Assembly: GCF_013204795.1 (NCBI RefSeq)
Contig: NZ_JABMKW010000008.1
Coordinates: forward strand, 992,001 to 1,056,000
Origin: Pedobacter panaciterrae
GTDB taxonomy: Bacteria; Bacteroidota; Bacteroidia; Sphingobacteriales; Sphingobacteriaceae
Length of the DNA stretch: 64,000 nt
Direction of reading: 5' to 3'
In this document: positions 45,886 through 53,348 of the stretch, in pieces
Position numbering within the stretch: position 1 is the stretch's first letter
Layout: each line of letters starts with the position of its first letter
Translations under genes and position numbers: made by a program
The notes under the pieces: model-generated
Database searches by the model: none
What the model was told of the DNA's origin: nothing
The model's input: only the letters and a program-made list of their open reading frames with translations

Positions 45886-47430
45886 ATGAAAAAATTACTA
45901 ATCCCCGGACTTATAATGACCGTCTTGATGTCTGCATTCACCCTTAAGCAGCACAAGAAAGAAACTGTAACATTCACAAAAGAGAAATTACGTGATAAAA
46001 TAAAAGGAGGCTGGGCAGGCCAAACTATTGGGGTGAGCTTTGGAAGTTATACAGAGTTCCGGCACAATGGTACTTTTATACAAGATTATCAGGTAATCCC
46101 ATGGGGAGAAGGATATGTTAAAAAACTGATGCTGGAATGGCCGGATTTATATGATGACATATATATGGACCTTACTTTTGTAGAAGTATTGGAAAGAGCT
46201 GGCTTTGATGCTCCTGTTGATTCATTTGCAAATGCCTTTGCAAATGCTTCCTATAATTTATGGCATGCAAACCAGGCTGCTCGTTATAATATTCTTAATG
46301 GAATAAAAGCACCACAAAGCGGACATTGGCTAAATAATCCACACGCTGATGATATTGACTATCAGATAGAGGCAGATTTTGCAGGATTAATGCATCCGGG
46401 AATGCCCAATTCGGCAAGTACTTTAAGTGATAAAGTTGGCCATATTATGAATTATGGTGATGGATGGTATGGCGGGGTTTATGTTGGGGCAATGTACAGT
46501 CTGGCCTTTTTATCTGACGATGTGAACTACGTGGTGAATGAGGCTCTGAAAACCATACCAAAAGAAAGTGATTTTTATAAATGTATTGCCGATGTAATCA
46601 AATGGCATAAAAAATATCCAAACGATTGGAAGCAGACCTGGTACGAGGTTCAGAAGAAATGGTCAGAAGAAGCAGGGTGTCCTGAGGGTATATTCAGTCC
46701 GTTTGACATTGATGCGAAAGTTAATTCTGCTTATGTGGTAATGGGGCTGCTTTATGGAAAAGGAGACTACACAAGGACGTTGGAAATAGCTACACGTTCC
46801 GGACAGGATTCTGATTGTAACCCATCTACAGTTGGAGGGATTTTGGGAACAATACTAGGCTACAGTAAAATTCCGGATTACTGGAAAAAAGGATTAAATG
46901 GTAGTGAGGATCTGAACTTCAAATACACAAATATGTCTTTAAATAAAGTGTATGAAACAAGTTATCAGCATGCTTTGAAAGCAATTGCTGCAAATAATGG
47001 CAAAGTAGGTGATGCCGAAGTAATTATTAAGGTGCAAAAACCAGAGGTGGTGCGCTTGGAGAAAGGTTTTGAGGGAATTTATCCTGTAGCAAAAGAGCCA
47101 CTTAATCGTAATATTGATGATGTTTATGAGTTTGACTTTGAAGGAACCGGATTTGTTTTGCGCGGCAATGCCGGAAAAAATGATCAGAATCTGGATGATT
47201 ATGAACTTAAAGCCAAAGTATATGTTGATGGTCAGATCGTCGAAACTGCTCATTTACCTACCGCTTACAGAACCAGAAGACATGAAATTTGCTGGCGCTA
47301 TCAGTTAGCCAGTGGCAATCATCATATAAAAATTGAGGTTTTGAATCCTAAAAAGGGATATTATTTAAGGGCATGGGATTACATAACCTATGGCGATAAA
47401 GCCATTGATGGGATAATGGCTCATAAATAG
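45886..47430 (+). CDS. Secreted ADP-ribosylglycohydrolase-family protein
   Basis: A 514-residue protein with a signal-like N-terminus. The helical DraG-type domain (about 30-330) has IKGGWAGQTIGVSFG, a DDIYMDL acidic motif and SGQDSDCNPSTVGGILG, which carry the expected metal-binding Asp residues. The C-terminal part (about 375-514) is beta-rich and may be a carbohydrate-binding-like domain. Classical members remove ADP-ribose from proteins in the cytoplasm; an exported member next to GDPD more likely acts on an extracytoplasmic glycoside or nucleotide-sugar-like substrate. That role is inference. Confidence 0.85.
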   Translation: MKKLLIPGLIMTVLMSAFTLKQHKKETVTFTKEKLRDKIKGGWAGQTIGVSFGSYTEFRHNGTFIQDYQVIPWGEGYVKKLMLEWPDLYDDIYMDLTFVEVLERAGFDAPVDSFANAFANASYNLWHANQAARYNILNGIKAPQSGHWLNNPHADDIDYQIEADFAGLMHPGMPNSASTLSDKVGHIMNYGDGWYGGVYVGAMYSLAFLSDDVNYVVNEALKTIPKESDFYKCIADVIKWHKKYPNDWKQTWYEVQKKWSEEAGCPEGIFSPFDIDAKVNSAYVVMGLLYGKGDYTRTLEIATRSGQDSDCNPSTVGGILGTILGYSKIPDYWKKGLNGSEDLNFKYTNMSLNKVYETSYQHALKAIAANNGKVGDAEVIIKVQKPEVVRLEKGFEGIYPVAKEPLNRNIDDVYEFDFEGTGFVLRGNAGKNDQNLDDYELKAKVYVDGQIVETAHLPTAYRTRRHEICWRYQLASGNHHIKIEVLNPKKGYYLRAWDYITYGDKAIDGIMAHK

Positions 47431-47437
47431 AATCAGT

Positions 47438-47782
47438 TTATAGATTAAGATAGCGTGTTATCATATGCTGTAGTTCATCAGAAATGGCTAATCCTGTTTT
47501 ATTTTCAAGCTGATGCTGTGCAGAATTAAATTTCTCAATATAAGTGCCCGTTTGGTCGTTAAATTTTAAGTATCCCTGGTCAAAGAAACGTTCCTGTACT
47601 TCGCCAGATGAATCCATTGAACGGAAAATCAGGGGTGAAATTTCAAATGTCTGTTTGTTTATGTACAGCCATCTGAATATGTCAGCAATGTCTGCATTTG
47701 CAGGCAGGTCATTGCGTTTCACTTCCAGTAAGCAATCGGAATCATTTTCCAGGTAATATAAGCAGGTAAAAGGAGGTTTCAT
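47438..47782 (-). CDS. Hypothetical protein
   Basis: A 114-residue soluble protein without signal peptide. I do not recognise a family. It has a patterned mix of strands and helices (FTCLYYLEND; AQHQLENKTGL) and lies convergent with the ADP-ribosylglycohydrolase gene, 7 bp from it. Confidence 0.6.
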   Translation of the reverse strand: MKPPFTCLYYLENDSDCLLEVKRNDLPANADIADIFRWLYINKQTFEISPLIFRSMDSSGEVQERFFDQGYLKFNDQTGTYIEKFNSAQHQLENKTGLAISDELQHMITRYLNL

Positions 47783-47868
47783 GTATTTCTAAAAAGCAGA
47801 TGTGGGCCGAAAATAAAAAAAGTTATCTGTCTTTCTTCCATTTTTGTAATCCTTTTTCAAAAAAATGA

Positions 47869-48045
47869 TCAAAGAGATGCGCTTACTATAGTGATCTTCT
47901 GGTAAAGAAATATTATAATCCATAACCAGAAGCGATCCGATGTTTTTTTAAACATTAATTCCAACGCTTCAAAGACTGTGGTGTTTGGGCTTACAAAAAT
48001 TGTAGAACTGTTTTTTTCTTGTAAGATGTTTCCAACTTTTCCCAT
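47869..48045 (-). pseudogene. CBS-domain protein remnant with frameshift
   Basis: ATG at 48045-48043 follows a strong GAAAGGAG ribosome site and reads MGKVGNILQEKN then TIFVSPNTTVFEALELMFKK, the standard start of small CBS-domain proteins. At a run of seven A residues (minus strand, 47943-47949) the frame is lost and stops at 47869. One extra A would continue NIGSLLVMDYN and further on HYSKRISL, again CBS-like, but the middle of the domain looks deleted. The remaining bases of the 411-bp gap (47783-48193) hold no other recognisable gene. Confidence 0.7.
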
Positions 48046-48193
48046 AATTGAACTCCTTTCTGTAGCAGATTTGGGTAGTAATATATCAATAGGCTGGTCA
48101 TATTAAAGTTACCTTTAATATTGCTTAAAAAAGAATAATAAGTGGTTGATTTTCAGTATATTTATATATTACACGAGTAATGGATTCAACCGT

Positions 48194-49480
48194 ATGAAAA
48201 ATAAGATATTCTTCTTGGTTTTTCTAGCTTGTTTCCCGTTGATGTTAAGTGCACAAAGGGTTGTGATGATAAAGATTGATGGTGCAATTAATCCGGTTTC
48301 AGCGTCCTTTGTACATAACGGAATTGAAAAGGCAACGAAGGAAAAGGCAGTATGTCTGGTTATTCACCTCAATACACCGGGAGGCTTACTACAATCTACC
48401 CGTACTATTGTTAGCGATATTTTAACCTCACCGGTTCCGGTAGTGGTTTACGTTTCACCATCCGGCTCACATGCAGGTTCTGCCGGAGTTTTCATTACCC
48501 TTGCAGCTCATATTGCCGCGATGGCACCCGGAACCAATATTGGTGCTGCGCACCCTGTGAACCTGGTAGGTAAGACAGATTCAGTAATGAATGTAAAAGC
48601 CACCAATGATGCCGTAGCATTTATCAGAAGTATAGCTGAAAAACGAAAACGCAATCTTGAATGGTCCGAGGATGCAGTCAGAAATAGTTTGTCGATTACT
48701 GAAAATGAGGCACTCAATAAGAAGGTAATCGACTATATCGCTGCAAATGAAAATGAATTACTTAATCAAATAGATGGACGAAATGTAGAACTAGGCTCCG
48801 GAAATGTTACTTTACATACCAAAGGAGCTAAAATTCAATATGTAGAGATGAATGCTTCCGAGAAGCTACTTGACTTTATCAGTAACCCCGATGTTGCTTA
48901 TGTTTTACTCATGCTGGGCATGGCAGGGATATACTTTGAATTGTTTAACCCCGGGGCAGTGTTGCCAGGAGTGGTTGGGGTAATTAGTTTGATTCTTGCC
49001 TTTTATGCTATGAATACTTTACCTGTTAATTACGCCGGATTAATGTTGATCGTCTTTTCTCTGGTTCTTTTTCTGCTCGAAATTAAGGTGGTTAGTCATG
49101 GGGTGCTGGCAATTGGAGGTGTGGTTTCGTTGTTTCTGGGTTCGGTAATGCTGTTCAAGTCAAGTTCTTCATTAGATATGATTAAAATATCTACGGGAGT
49201 GGTTATTTCAGTTACTGTTTTAAGTGCCACTTTCTTTCTCTGTGTAATAGTTTTAGGCTTGCGGGCACAGCGACTCAAAACGGTAACAGGGATTAATATC
49301 TTACTGGGCCAGACCGGAGAAGCGCTGAGTCTGCTTAACCCACAGGGTCAGCTACAGGTAAATGGAGAAGTGTGGACTGCGGAATCAACTAAAGGAAAAA
49401 TTAATAAGGGTGAGCTTGTAAAAGTAATAAAGGTTAAAGGGCTTACTTTATTTGTGGAGCCACTAGGGCGTACTGTATAA
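48194..49480 (+). CDS. NfeD-family membrane serine protease-like protein
   Basis: ATG 48194 (MKNKIFFLVFLAC) gives a clean signal peptide; the frame from 48146 adds 16 unlikely residues. The 428-residue protein has a periplasmic ClpP-like domain (LNTPGGLLQSTR, SGSHAGSAGVF with the likely catalytic Ser, GTNIGAAHPV), about four to five membrane helices (about 240-350) and a C-terminal NfeD OB-fold (GQTGEALSLLNPQGQLQVNGE). It is followed by a slipin gene 28 bp downstream, the conserved NfeD/stomatin pair thought to act in membrane protein quality control. Confidence 0.93.
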   Translation: MKNKIFFLVFLACFPLMLSAQRVVMIKIDGAINPVSASFVHNGIEKATKEKAVCLVIHLNTPGGLLQSTRTIVSDILTSPVPVVVYVSPSGSHAGSAGVFITLAAHIAAMAPGTNIGAAHPVNLVGKTDSVMNVKATNDAVAFIRSIAEKRKRNLEWSEDAVRNSLSITENEALNKKVIDYIAANENELLNQIDGRNVELGSGNVTLHTKGAKIQYVEMNASEKLLDFISNPDVAYVLLMLGMAGIYFELFNPGAVLPGVVGVISLILAFYAMNTLPVNYAGLMLIVFSLVLFLLEIKVVSHGVLAIGGVVSLFLGSVMLFKSSSSLDMIKISTGVVISVTVLSATFFLCVIVLGLRAQRLKTVTGINILLGQTGEALSLLNPQGQLQVNGEVWTAESTKGKINKGELVKVIKVKGLTLFVEPLGRTV

Positions 49481-49494
49481 TTCTATTTTTAACT

Positions 49495-49503
49495 AAAAGG
49501 AGG
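49495..49503 (+). promoter_or_regulatory. Strong Shine-Dalgarno that fixes the slipin start
   Basis: AAAAGGAGG ends 5 bases before ATG 49509. Such sequences are rare in this genome. It makes ATG 49509 more likely than the GTG at 49503, which lies inside the ribosome site. Confidence 0.7.
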
Positions 49504-49508
49504 TGTTT

Positions 49509-50324
49509 ATGTATTACAATGTTTTTATTATAGTGCTCATTTTTTTTGCTGTCATCGTACTTTCCAGCGCGATTCGTATACTTCGTGAATATGAACGGGG
49601 AGTTGTTTTTCGCTTGGGCAGGGTGCTAGACAAAGGTGCAAAAGGACCTGGATTGATTCTTTTGATTCCTTTTATAGATAAAATGGTAAGAATATCACTG
49701 CGTATTATTGTTATGGACGTGCCTCCTCAGGATGTGATTACAAGAGATAACGTATCTATAAAGGTTAATGCTGTGATTTATTTTAGGGTAATAGACCCTC
49801 AAAAAGCTGTGGTGGAGGTTGAGAATTTTTTAACTGCTACCTCTCAGTTTTCGCAAACAACATTACGTAGCGTGCTGGGGCAATCGGAGCTTGACGACCT
49901 GCTTTCGCAACGCGATAAAATAAATCTGCACCTGCAACAGATCATTGATCTGAAAACGGAACCATGGGGCATAAAGGTAACGGCGGTTGAGGTAAAGCAA
50001 ATAGACCTTCCTCAGGAAATGCAAAGAGCAATGGCTAAACAGGCCGAGGCGGAACGTGAAAGGCGTTCAAAAGTGATTTCTGCCGAGGGAGAGTACCAGG
50101 CCTCGCAACGTTTATCGGATGCTGCAAAGATCTTAAGTGAACAGCCAAGCGCACTTACCCTGCGCTATCTGCAAACACTTCGTGAAATTGCAACAGAAAA
50201 TAATTCAACAACGATTTTCCCGGTGCCAATTGATCTGTTGAAACCTTTTATGCAACCATCCGTAGAACTGCATCCAAAGGAAGATAAGCTCGCTAAAGAT
50301 ACAGAGGGCGATGACCCTACTTAA
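49509..50324 (+). CDS. Slipin (SPFH/stomatin-family membrane protein)
   Basis: A 271-residue protein: an N-terminal membrane segment ([15 protein letters not shown]), then an SPFH domain ([60 protein letters not shown]) and a C-terminal coiled coil rich in Ala/Glu/Arg ([17 protein letters not shown]). SPFH proteins form membrane-bound cages; partnered NfeD supplies the proteolytic domain and OB-fold. It is translated with NfeD from one operon. Confidence 0.95.
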   Translation: MYYNVFIIVLIFFAVIVLSSAIRILREYERGVVFRLGRVLDKGAKGPGLILLIPFIDKMVRISLRIIVMDVPPQDVITRDNVSIKVNAVIYFRVIDPQKAVVEVENFLTATSQFSQTTLRSVLGQSELDDLLSQRDKINLHLQQIIDLKTEPWGIKVTAVEVKQIDLPQEMQRAMAKQAEAERERRSKVISAEGEYQASQRLSDAAKILSEQPSALTLRYLQTLREIATENNSTTIFPVPIDLLKPFMQPSVELHPKEDKLAKDTEGDDPT

Positions 50325-50440
50325 TGATATCTTTAATGTAATGGTAACTAGAGAGTTTGCTGTAGCGACATTTTAATCTAAAAATCCAGCGAAATATCTT
50401 CCTGATTTGCATACTTTATTGATTAGTATATGAAATTCTA

Positions 50441-50472
50441 TTTCAAAATTAGGAGGCAATAGTTTATTTTTG
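50441..50472 (+). promoter_or_regulatory. Candidate promoter of the HxlR gene
   Basis: TTTC (50441-50444), a 20-bp spacer and TATTTTTG (50465-50472) fit TTTG-N19-TAnnTTTG. The predicted start of transcription (about 50479) falls inside the adjoining palindrome. Confidence 0.6.
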
Positions 50473-50474
50473 TT

Positions 50475-50516
50475 ATGGGTTAACTAAAGGTAACCGGTTA
50501 CCTTTAGTTAACCCAT
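50475..50516. promoter_or_regulatory. 42-bp perfect palindrome, likely HxlR operator
   Basis: Bases 50475-50495 and 50496-50516 are exact reverse complements with no spacer; the centre is GGTAACCGGTTACC. The palindrome begins 2 bases after the -7 element and ends 6 bases before the start codon. Binding of a dimeric regulator here would block transcription of its own gene. As RNA it would form a strong hairpin over the ribosome site. Confidence 0.85.
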
Positions 50517-50522
50517 TTAAGT

Positions 50523-50891
50523 ATGGCAACAATAAATATCAACGGAAATATAAAGGAGGCAACCTGCGAACAGGAACTATCAGCAATTCGTGATAGCCTC
50601 GAAATACTTGGTGGAAAATGGAAACTAAGGATCATGCGATACCTCAACAATAGAAAGGATGGCCAGAATACTTTCAAAAAAATCCAGCGTGAAATAGAAG
50701 GCATTTCGGCCAAAATGTTATCAAAAGAGCTGCATGATCTTGAAATTAATCTGCTTGTTTCCCGGACCGTGCTGGATACCCGACCCATTACCGTAAAATA
50801 TGCGATCACTGAATACGGTAGCAGTGTGCTGCCGGTAACAGAGAGTTTAGTGATATGGGGGCTTAATCACCGAGAAAAGATAAAAGCATAG
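50523..50891 (+). CDS. HxlR-family winged-helix regulator
   Basis: A 122-residue protein. The winged helix includes CEQELSAIRDSLEILGGKWKLRIMRYL (about 16-42), FKKIQREIEGISAKMLSKELHDLE and YAITEYGSSVLP. HxlR regulators are small dimers that respond to oxidative, aldehyde or drug stress. In most genomes they are divergent from an oxidoreductase target; here the only candidate is the aldo/keto reductase at 51410, on the same strand after an opposing gene. The palindrome at its promoter suggests autoregulation. Confidence 0.94.
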   Translation: MATININGNIKEATCEQELSAIRDSLEILGGKWKLRIMRYLNNRKDGQNTFKKIQREIEGISAKMLSKELHDLEINLLVSRTVLDTRPITVKYAITEYGSSVLPVTESLVIWGLNHREKIKA

Positions 50892-50899
50892 AAAGGAAG

Positions 50900-51247
50900 C
50901 TAATCCTTTAAGGGATCGTTTTTGGCGATATTCTCAATTTCTTTATTTAGGAAAAAAGACAGGCCCGTTCTGATAAGTACAGTACCGGCTAATATTCCTA
51001 AATCTTCAAATGAAGGATTAAGTATGGTATCAATGATGTCGGAGGCGATTAAGAATTCCAGACCAAGCAATAGGTAATACCCCACCTCGATTTTTATCTG
51101 AACAGTTTTTTCTAACGAAAAGGATCGGTTGAATCTACCAAATTCATTATTGATAAATTTAAATAAGCCTATTACAGCACCATAACAGATAATTGCGATA
51201 CTGACGTAGCTAATGATATTAGATATAGTTTGGAGTAGCTGCGACAT
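50900..51247 (-). CDS. DUF1622 family small membrane protein
   Basis: A 115-residue protein with three predicted membrane helices (ISYVSIAIICYGAVIGLF; VGYYLLLGLEFLIASDI; LAGTVLIRTGLSFFL). The central IKIEVGYYLLLGLEFLIASDIIDTI is the family signature. The function is unknown; homologues are often predicted inner-membrane proteins. Confidence 0.85.
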   Translation of the reverse strand: MSQLLQTISNIISYVSIAIICYGAVIGLFKFINNEFGRFNRSFSLEKTVQIKIEVGYYLLLGLEFLIASDIIDTILNPSFEDLGILAGTVLIRTGLSFFLNKEIENIAKNDPLKD

Positions 51248-51361
51248 GGTTATTGCTGAATAGGGTTTGAATTAAATATACGATTTAGGATGCAATTATA
51301 AAATTCACCAATATTGCACAAAGACAATTATTTAAAAAATGTAAGTATTTTTTTACTAAAA

Positions 51362-51392
51362 TTTATATAGATTGAAGTAATGCTTAGATTTG
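51362..51392 (+). promoter_or_regulatory. Candidate promoter of the aldo/keto reductase gene
   Basis: TTTA (51362-51365), an exact 19-bp spacer and TAGATTTG (51385-51392) lie 17 bases before ATG 51410. Confidence 0.6.
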
Positions 51393-51409
51393 AATTATAG
51401 AAAGAGAAT

Positions 51410-52318
51410 ATGCAAAAGATTTATATGGGAGATGCAGGGCCTAAAGTGTCACCTGCAGTATACGGTTTTTACAGATGGGATGATGTTAAGGATGCTGATG
51501 CTACTTTAAAAAAGATTTTTTATTTGTGCATGGAGCTGGGTATTAACACCTTTGAACATGGCGACAGTTACGGTTCCGAGAAATGCGAACAATTATTTGG
51601 AGAGTTGCTAAAAGAAGGCGCTTTTAAAAGAGAAGAGGTTGTTTTATTTAGTAAATGCGGACTAAGGCTTCCAAATGCACAGCGCCCTGATATCAGAGTT
51701 AAACATTATAATACCTCAGCAACTCATATTATTGCCAGTGTAGAGCAATCATTAAAGAATTTGAGAACTGATTATATCGATATCTTTTTATTAGATAAAC
51801 TAGATCCAATATCTAATCTTGAAGAAACAGCATTAACCCTTGAGCGACTGAAAGAATCAGGTAAGATCAAAAACATTGGTGTAGCAAATTTCTCCGTTTT
51901 TCAGCACCAGTTATTGGCTTCTTATTTGACTAAGCCAATTGTAACCAATCATATTGAGCTGAATCTTCTGAATATGCAGGCATTGGATAACGGACAGATT
52001 GATTATATCAAACAACGTTACATGCGCCCGCTGGCTTACGCTCCTCTTGCAGAAGGCAGAATTGCTGCAGGAACAGATAAACAAGCCGTTAAGGTGCGCG
52101 AAAAGTTAGAGGAATTAAGTGCAAAATATAATGTACATATTGAATCATTGGCCGTAGCGTGGTTAGTTAAATTGGGCGCTTTACCACTTATTGGTACCAC
52201 AAACGAACAAAGAATAAGAAACGCAGTAAATGCCTTTACTATAGAACTAGATCATCAGGACTGGTATGAATTGTATAACGTTTCGGTTGAAAACAGCAAT
52301 CTAAAAAACACTTTGTAG
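51410..52318 (+). CDS. Aldo/keto reductase (YdhF-like)
   Basis: A 302-residue TIM-barrel oxidoreductase resembling YdhF-type reductases: GINTFEHGDSYGSEKCEQLFGE (Asp and Tyr of the tetrad), VVLFSKCGLR (Lys), SLKNLRTDYIDIFLL, and IGTTNEQRIRNAV for the NADPH phosphate region. Where relatives have LLHRPDP, with the tetrad His, this protein has LLDKLDP, so the His is replaced by Asp. Activity may be reduced or altered. Confidence 0.92.
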   Translation: MQKIYMGDAGPKVSPAVYGFYRWDDVKDADATLKKIFYLCMELGINTFEHGDSYGSEKCEQLFGELLKEGAFKREEVVLFSKCGLRLPNAQRPDIRVKHYNTSATHIIASVEQSLKNLRTDYIDIFLLDKLDPISNLEETALTLERLKESGKIKNIGVANFSVFQHQLLASYLTKPIVTNHIELNLLNMQALDNGQIDYIKQRYMRPLAYAPLAEGRIAAGTDKQAVKVREKLEELSAKYNVHIESLAVAWLVKLGALPLIGTTNEQRIRNAVNAFTIELDHQDWYELYNVSVENSNLKNTL

Positions 52319-52377
52319 CTCTAAGAAGAAACCTACATTTTTTTTAAAAAATTAGTAGGTAATCCAATTTACAGTCG

Positions 52378-52447
52378 TATATTTGTGGTGAGAGCGTTAA
52401 TTTAAGCGGGAGTGGCCAATCTGGTTTATTCCCGCTTTCTTTTTTTT
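52378..52447 (+). ncRNA. Possible short RNA with its own promoter and terminator
   Basis: TATATTTG (52378-52385) matches the -7 consensus; transcription would start near 52392. The hairpin AAGCGGGA (52404-52411) with TCCCGCTT (52430-52437) is followed by a T-tract, ending near 52447. The product would be about 50-55 nt. Alternatively the hairpin is only the terminator of the reductase gene. The remaining bases of the 484-bp gap before the tRNAs hold the tRNA promoter and no gene I can see. Confidence 0.4.
52404..52447 (+). terminator. Intrinsic terminator after the aldo/keto reductase gene
   Basis: An 8-bp G/C-rich stem (AAGCGGGA / TCCCGCTT) with an 18-nt loop is followed directly by TCTTTTTTTT. 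Confidence 0.8.
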
Positions 52448-52663
52448 AGCATTTTTTTCTAAGCAAAAAGACCACCCACAATTCCCTCTGATTCTATTCA
52501 AATACTCACTGCTAAGGGGAGAATACTGATGCTGAAACCCAAATATGCCTATGCTACTTAAAAAACTTTAAATTTTTATGTTTTTTAAGTGGTTGATATA
52601 GAGTTGAAACCCGATTAATGTATCGTAAAAGGATGTTTTTTAGCTCTAATTAGTGTTTAAATA

Positions 52664-52694
52664 TTTGCACGCAAATGAATTATTTCTATCTTTG
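52664..52694 (+). promoter_or_regulatory. Consensus promoter of the tRNA-Pro pair
   Basis: TTTG (52664-52667), exactly 19 bp, and TATCTTTG (52687-52694) match the Bacteroidota housekeeping promoter perfectly. A weaker second box, TTACTTTG (52758-52765), lies nearer the first tRNA. Confidence 0.85.
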
Positions 52695-52802
52695 CAGCCT
52701 TAGCTGATGAAGCTAGAAATAAAAAAAGTAAAGTTAGCTTTTATAAAAATAAAGTTGTTACTTTGCAATCCCTTCGAAAAAGGGAAAAAGAAGATACCAG
52801 TT

Positions 52803-52876
52803 CGGGGTGTAGCGTAGCCCGGTATCGCGCCTGCTTTGGGAGCAGGAGGTCGTAGGTTCGAATCCTGCCACCCCGA
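52803..52876 (+). tRNA. tRNA-Pro (anticodon TGG), copy 1
   Basis: A 74-base cloverleaf: acceptor arms CGGGGTG / CACCCCG with discriminator A, anticodon stem CCTGC / GCAGG around TTTGGGA (anticodon TGG), and T-arm with GGTTCGAAT. CCA is not encoded. Confidence 0.97.
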
Positions 52877-52930
52877 CACAACTACTTAGATGAGTAGTTT
52901 AATATTGACCAGTAAAAACAGATACCAGTT

Positions 52931-53004
52931 CGGGGTGTAGCGTAGCCCGGTATCGCGCCTGCTTTGGGAGCAGGAGGTCGTAGGTTCGAATCCTGCCACC
53001 CCGA
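52931..53004 (+). tRNA. tRNA-Pro (anticodon TGG), copy 2
   Basis: Identical to copy 1 in all 74 bases and shifted by 128 bp. The preceding AGATACCAGTT and a few following bases (CACAA) are also shared, so the copies come from a tandem duplication. Both lie on one transcript between the promoter at 52664 and the terminator at 53017. Confidence 0.97.
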
Positions 53005-53016
53005 CACAATTATTAG

Positions 53017-53049
53017 ATCCTGTAAGCTAATAGCTTACAGGATTTTTTT
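53017..53049 (+). terminator. Intrinsic terminator of the tRNA operon
   Basis: ATCCTGTAAGC (53017-53027) and GCTTACAGGAT (53033-53043) form a perfect 11-bp stem with a 5-nt loop, followed by TTTTTTA. Confidence 0.93.
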
Positions 53050-53075
53050 ATTCTCTATGGATTAAAATAATTTTA

Positions 53076-53348
53076 TATCTTTGCATCCAATTCCTGATTT
53101 GTTAACCTTTAAAATATCAAGGAATCATGACAGAGCATATCTACATATCGCCCCTTTCGCTCATTGCCTGATAAGGCAGTCAAACCGCCGTTTTATTAAA
53201 CAATTAACAATTGCATAAGTAATTTCTGCAATGTTTGTCTCCACCAATTCATTGGGTTTTTCTGAGCACTTTTAAATGGGTATATCCTTACACAAGGACG
53301 AACTGAGATTAGAAATCCAATTCAATAAAAAATTAAAATGAAAGTGTG
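53076..53348 (+). promoter_or_regulatory. Promoter and long 5' leader of the RtcB operon
   Basis: TATCTTTG (53076-53083) is a good -7 element; the -33 is poor. The leader to ATG 53349 would be about 260 nt. It contains a possible 14-codon reading frame (53127-53171, reading MTEHIYISPLSLIA) and, right at the gene start, a three-codon frame ATG-AAA-GTG-TGA (53338-53349) whose stop overlaps the ATG as TGATG. No known riboswitch was recognised. The leader may control the operon by translation or folding. Confidence 0.5.
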
